Assembly (NCBI RefSeq): GCF_016894345.1 | Contig: NZ_CP069798.1 | Coordinates: 434,001-498,000, forward strand | DNA from: Paralysiella testudinis | GTDB lineage: Bacteria; Pseudomonadota; Gammaproteobacteria; Burkholderiales; Neisseriaceae | Direction: 5' to 3' | DNA length: 64,000 nt | In this document: piece after piece, positions 63,092 to 64,000 of the stretch | How the letters are laid out: every line of letters starts with the position of its first letter | Position numbering within the stretch: the stretch's first letter is position 1 | Program-made: the position numbers and the translations under genes | The notes under the pieces: model-generated | Seen by the model: only the letters and a program-made list of their open reading frames with translations | Databases searched by the model: none | Told to the model about the DNA's origin: nothing

Positions 63092-63172
63092 TGTAGGGTT
63101 TCTCCTGAAACAAGGTCGTGCGCACGATTGTGCAAAAAAACGGCAGCGCGCTAGCGGCTGCATGAACATCAA

Positions 63173-63764
63173 CTTTAATAAGGTTGAGTGTTCATTCTAT
63201 ACCGAAACAACCCTTGTGTAGCTACTCTAATCTTTGTATTTTTTAACGCATTGCGCTTTTATTTATGGTGCATTGCATCATTTCATTCACATGATTTAAT
63301 TTATTTTCTTTTTAATAATTTAGGCAAAACCATTTTATATGCAGCGGCAATATTCAATTCGAATCATATTACCGAAGCTGGAGCTGCCTGAAATATGGGT
63401 AGACACTTTCAGCAGTATCCGTAGGTCGGATTCTTGAATCCGACGCTTGTTTGCAGAACAAGGCCATTGTATTTTTGGTTTGGCAGCCATCCGCTTTCAA
63501 AGAACAAAATGCTCCTGTTTTTTGACCTGTCGGCCAAATGTCGGATTCAAGAATCCGGCCTAGGAATCCTCATTTTGCAGCAAGTAGGGTGCGCCATGCG
63601 CACCACCATGGTGCTTAGCTTGGTGCGCATGGCGCACACTACTTGGTTTTGGTACCGATGTTTATTCAGGCTGCCTGAAAACAAGGGGCTTTGTTGGGTT
63701 ACGGCCTGTGGCCTAACGCAACCTACCTGACTTTCAGGCAGCCTTTACTACAAAACACTAAGCC
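63173..63764. repeat. fadL upstream region with several inverted repeats
   Basis: No gene seen. Inverted GTCGGATTCTTGAATCCGAC-type palindromes at 63423-63560 (as at 6728-6816), GTAGGGTGCGCCATGCGCAC with its inverse ending near 63642, and an outer DUS pair (63668-63747) enclosing a ggttacggcctgtggcctaa palindrome. The first 100 bp contain the fadL promoter, AT-rich but without a clear consensus. Confidence 0.6.
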
Positions 63765-64000
63765 TTAAAACACGTGGCGGCTCAGCAAGGTTTCGTCGTG
63801 CTTGTCCAACTGCATGTCGAAGTCGTCCACCATAATCACGTCGCGCTTGAGTTTGCGGGCGCGGGTGATTTGGTCGAACTGCTCTTGCGTAATCACGCCG
63901 GTGTCCAGTGCTTCTTGCAATTGCGTGGCCGGGGATACGGCGGCAAATTCGCCTTTGCGTGCCCTATTGCGCAGTTTTTTCTCCAGCTCTTCGGTGGCAA
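63765..64000 (-). CDS. Acyl-CoA dehydrogenase FadE-like (C-terminal end only)
   Basis: The last 78 codons of a gene running off the right edge. The C-terminal pattern SPATQLQEALDTGVITQEQF, then ARKLKRDVIMVDDFD, matches the DUF1974 tail of FadE-type acyl-CoA dehydrogenases, which perform the first step of beta-oxidation. The position next to fadL, the FadN-like gene and the thiolase gene on the same strand supports it; the catalytic domain is outside the window. Confidence 0.75.
   Translation of the reverse strand, partial: ATEELEKKLRNRARKGEFAAVSPATQLQEALDTGVITQEQFDQITRARKLKRDVIMVDDFDMQLDKHDETLLSRHVF

Overview
This 64 kb window is chromosomal DNA of a member of the Neisseriaceae. The 12-mer AGGCTGCCTGAA and its reverse complement occur throughout, often as inverted pairs behind genes. 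This is a DNA uptake sequence (DUS) of the type I recall from Simonsiella and its relatives; the one-base variant AGGCTACCTGAA also occurs. Small Correia-like inverted-repeat elements support the same assignment. Gene density and order are typical of a core genome, and most genes are housekeeping genes.

Layout. 0-9.6 kb: start of a patatin-like lipoprotein gene, bioC-bioH divergent from comF, trmL, rlpA, ruvA, a 5'-nucleotidase, a broken IS110-type element, an ABC exporter and a uracil-DNA-glycosylase-like gene. 9.6-12.3 kb: accessory island with an intact IS982-family element, a small gene remnant, and an Abi_2/AbiF-type abortive-infection gene with a convergent small RNA gene (strong promoter, hairpin, T-rich end). 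The island is bordered by a second copy of the 3' end of tex and carries DUS of another Neisseria dialect. 12.3-26.8 kb: tex, a fabI / MaoC / phosphotransacylase / acetate kinase cluster, a DUF4230 gene, leuS, the soluble PTS genes (EI, HPr, EIIA) and a BamE-OmpA lipoprotein gene. 26.8-38.1 kb: one giant trimeric autotransporter adhesin gene of about 3,750 codons, built of nearly identical 753-bp and 690/702-bp repeats and broken by two one-base deletions. 38.1-39.3 kb: no gene that I can support. 39.3-53.2 kb: tRNA-Leu(CAA), an SCO1-like gene, hisG and hisD separated by a methyltransferase and a NYN-LOTUS protein, DJ-1, GNAT and phosphoesterase genes, a repetitive lipoprotein, an amidase plus MmyB-type regulator, RNase G and cysE. 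53.6-64 kb, all on the minus strand: phoB-phoR with a Pho box, proB, a DUF2818 gene, and a fatty-acid beta-oxidation group (thiolase, HAD/hydratase, FadL, and the end of a FadE-like dehydrogenase).

The most interesting item is the AbiF-type gene with its adjacent structured RNA, imported by DUS-mediated transformation. It has the architecture expected of an RNA-antitoxin/HEPN-toxin defence pair. The second notable pattern is that several families of miniature inverted-repeat elements sit exactly at stop codons of the preceding genes.
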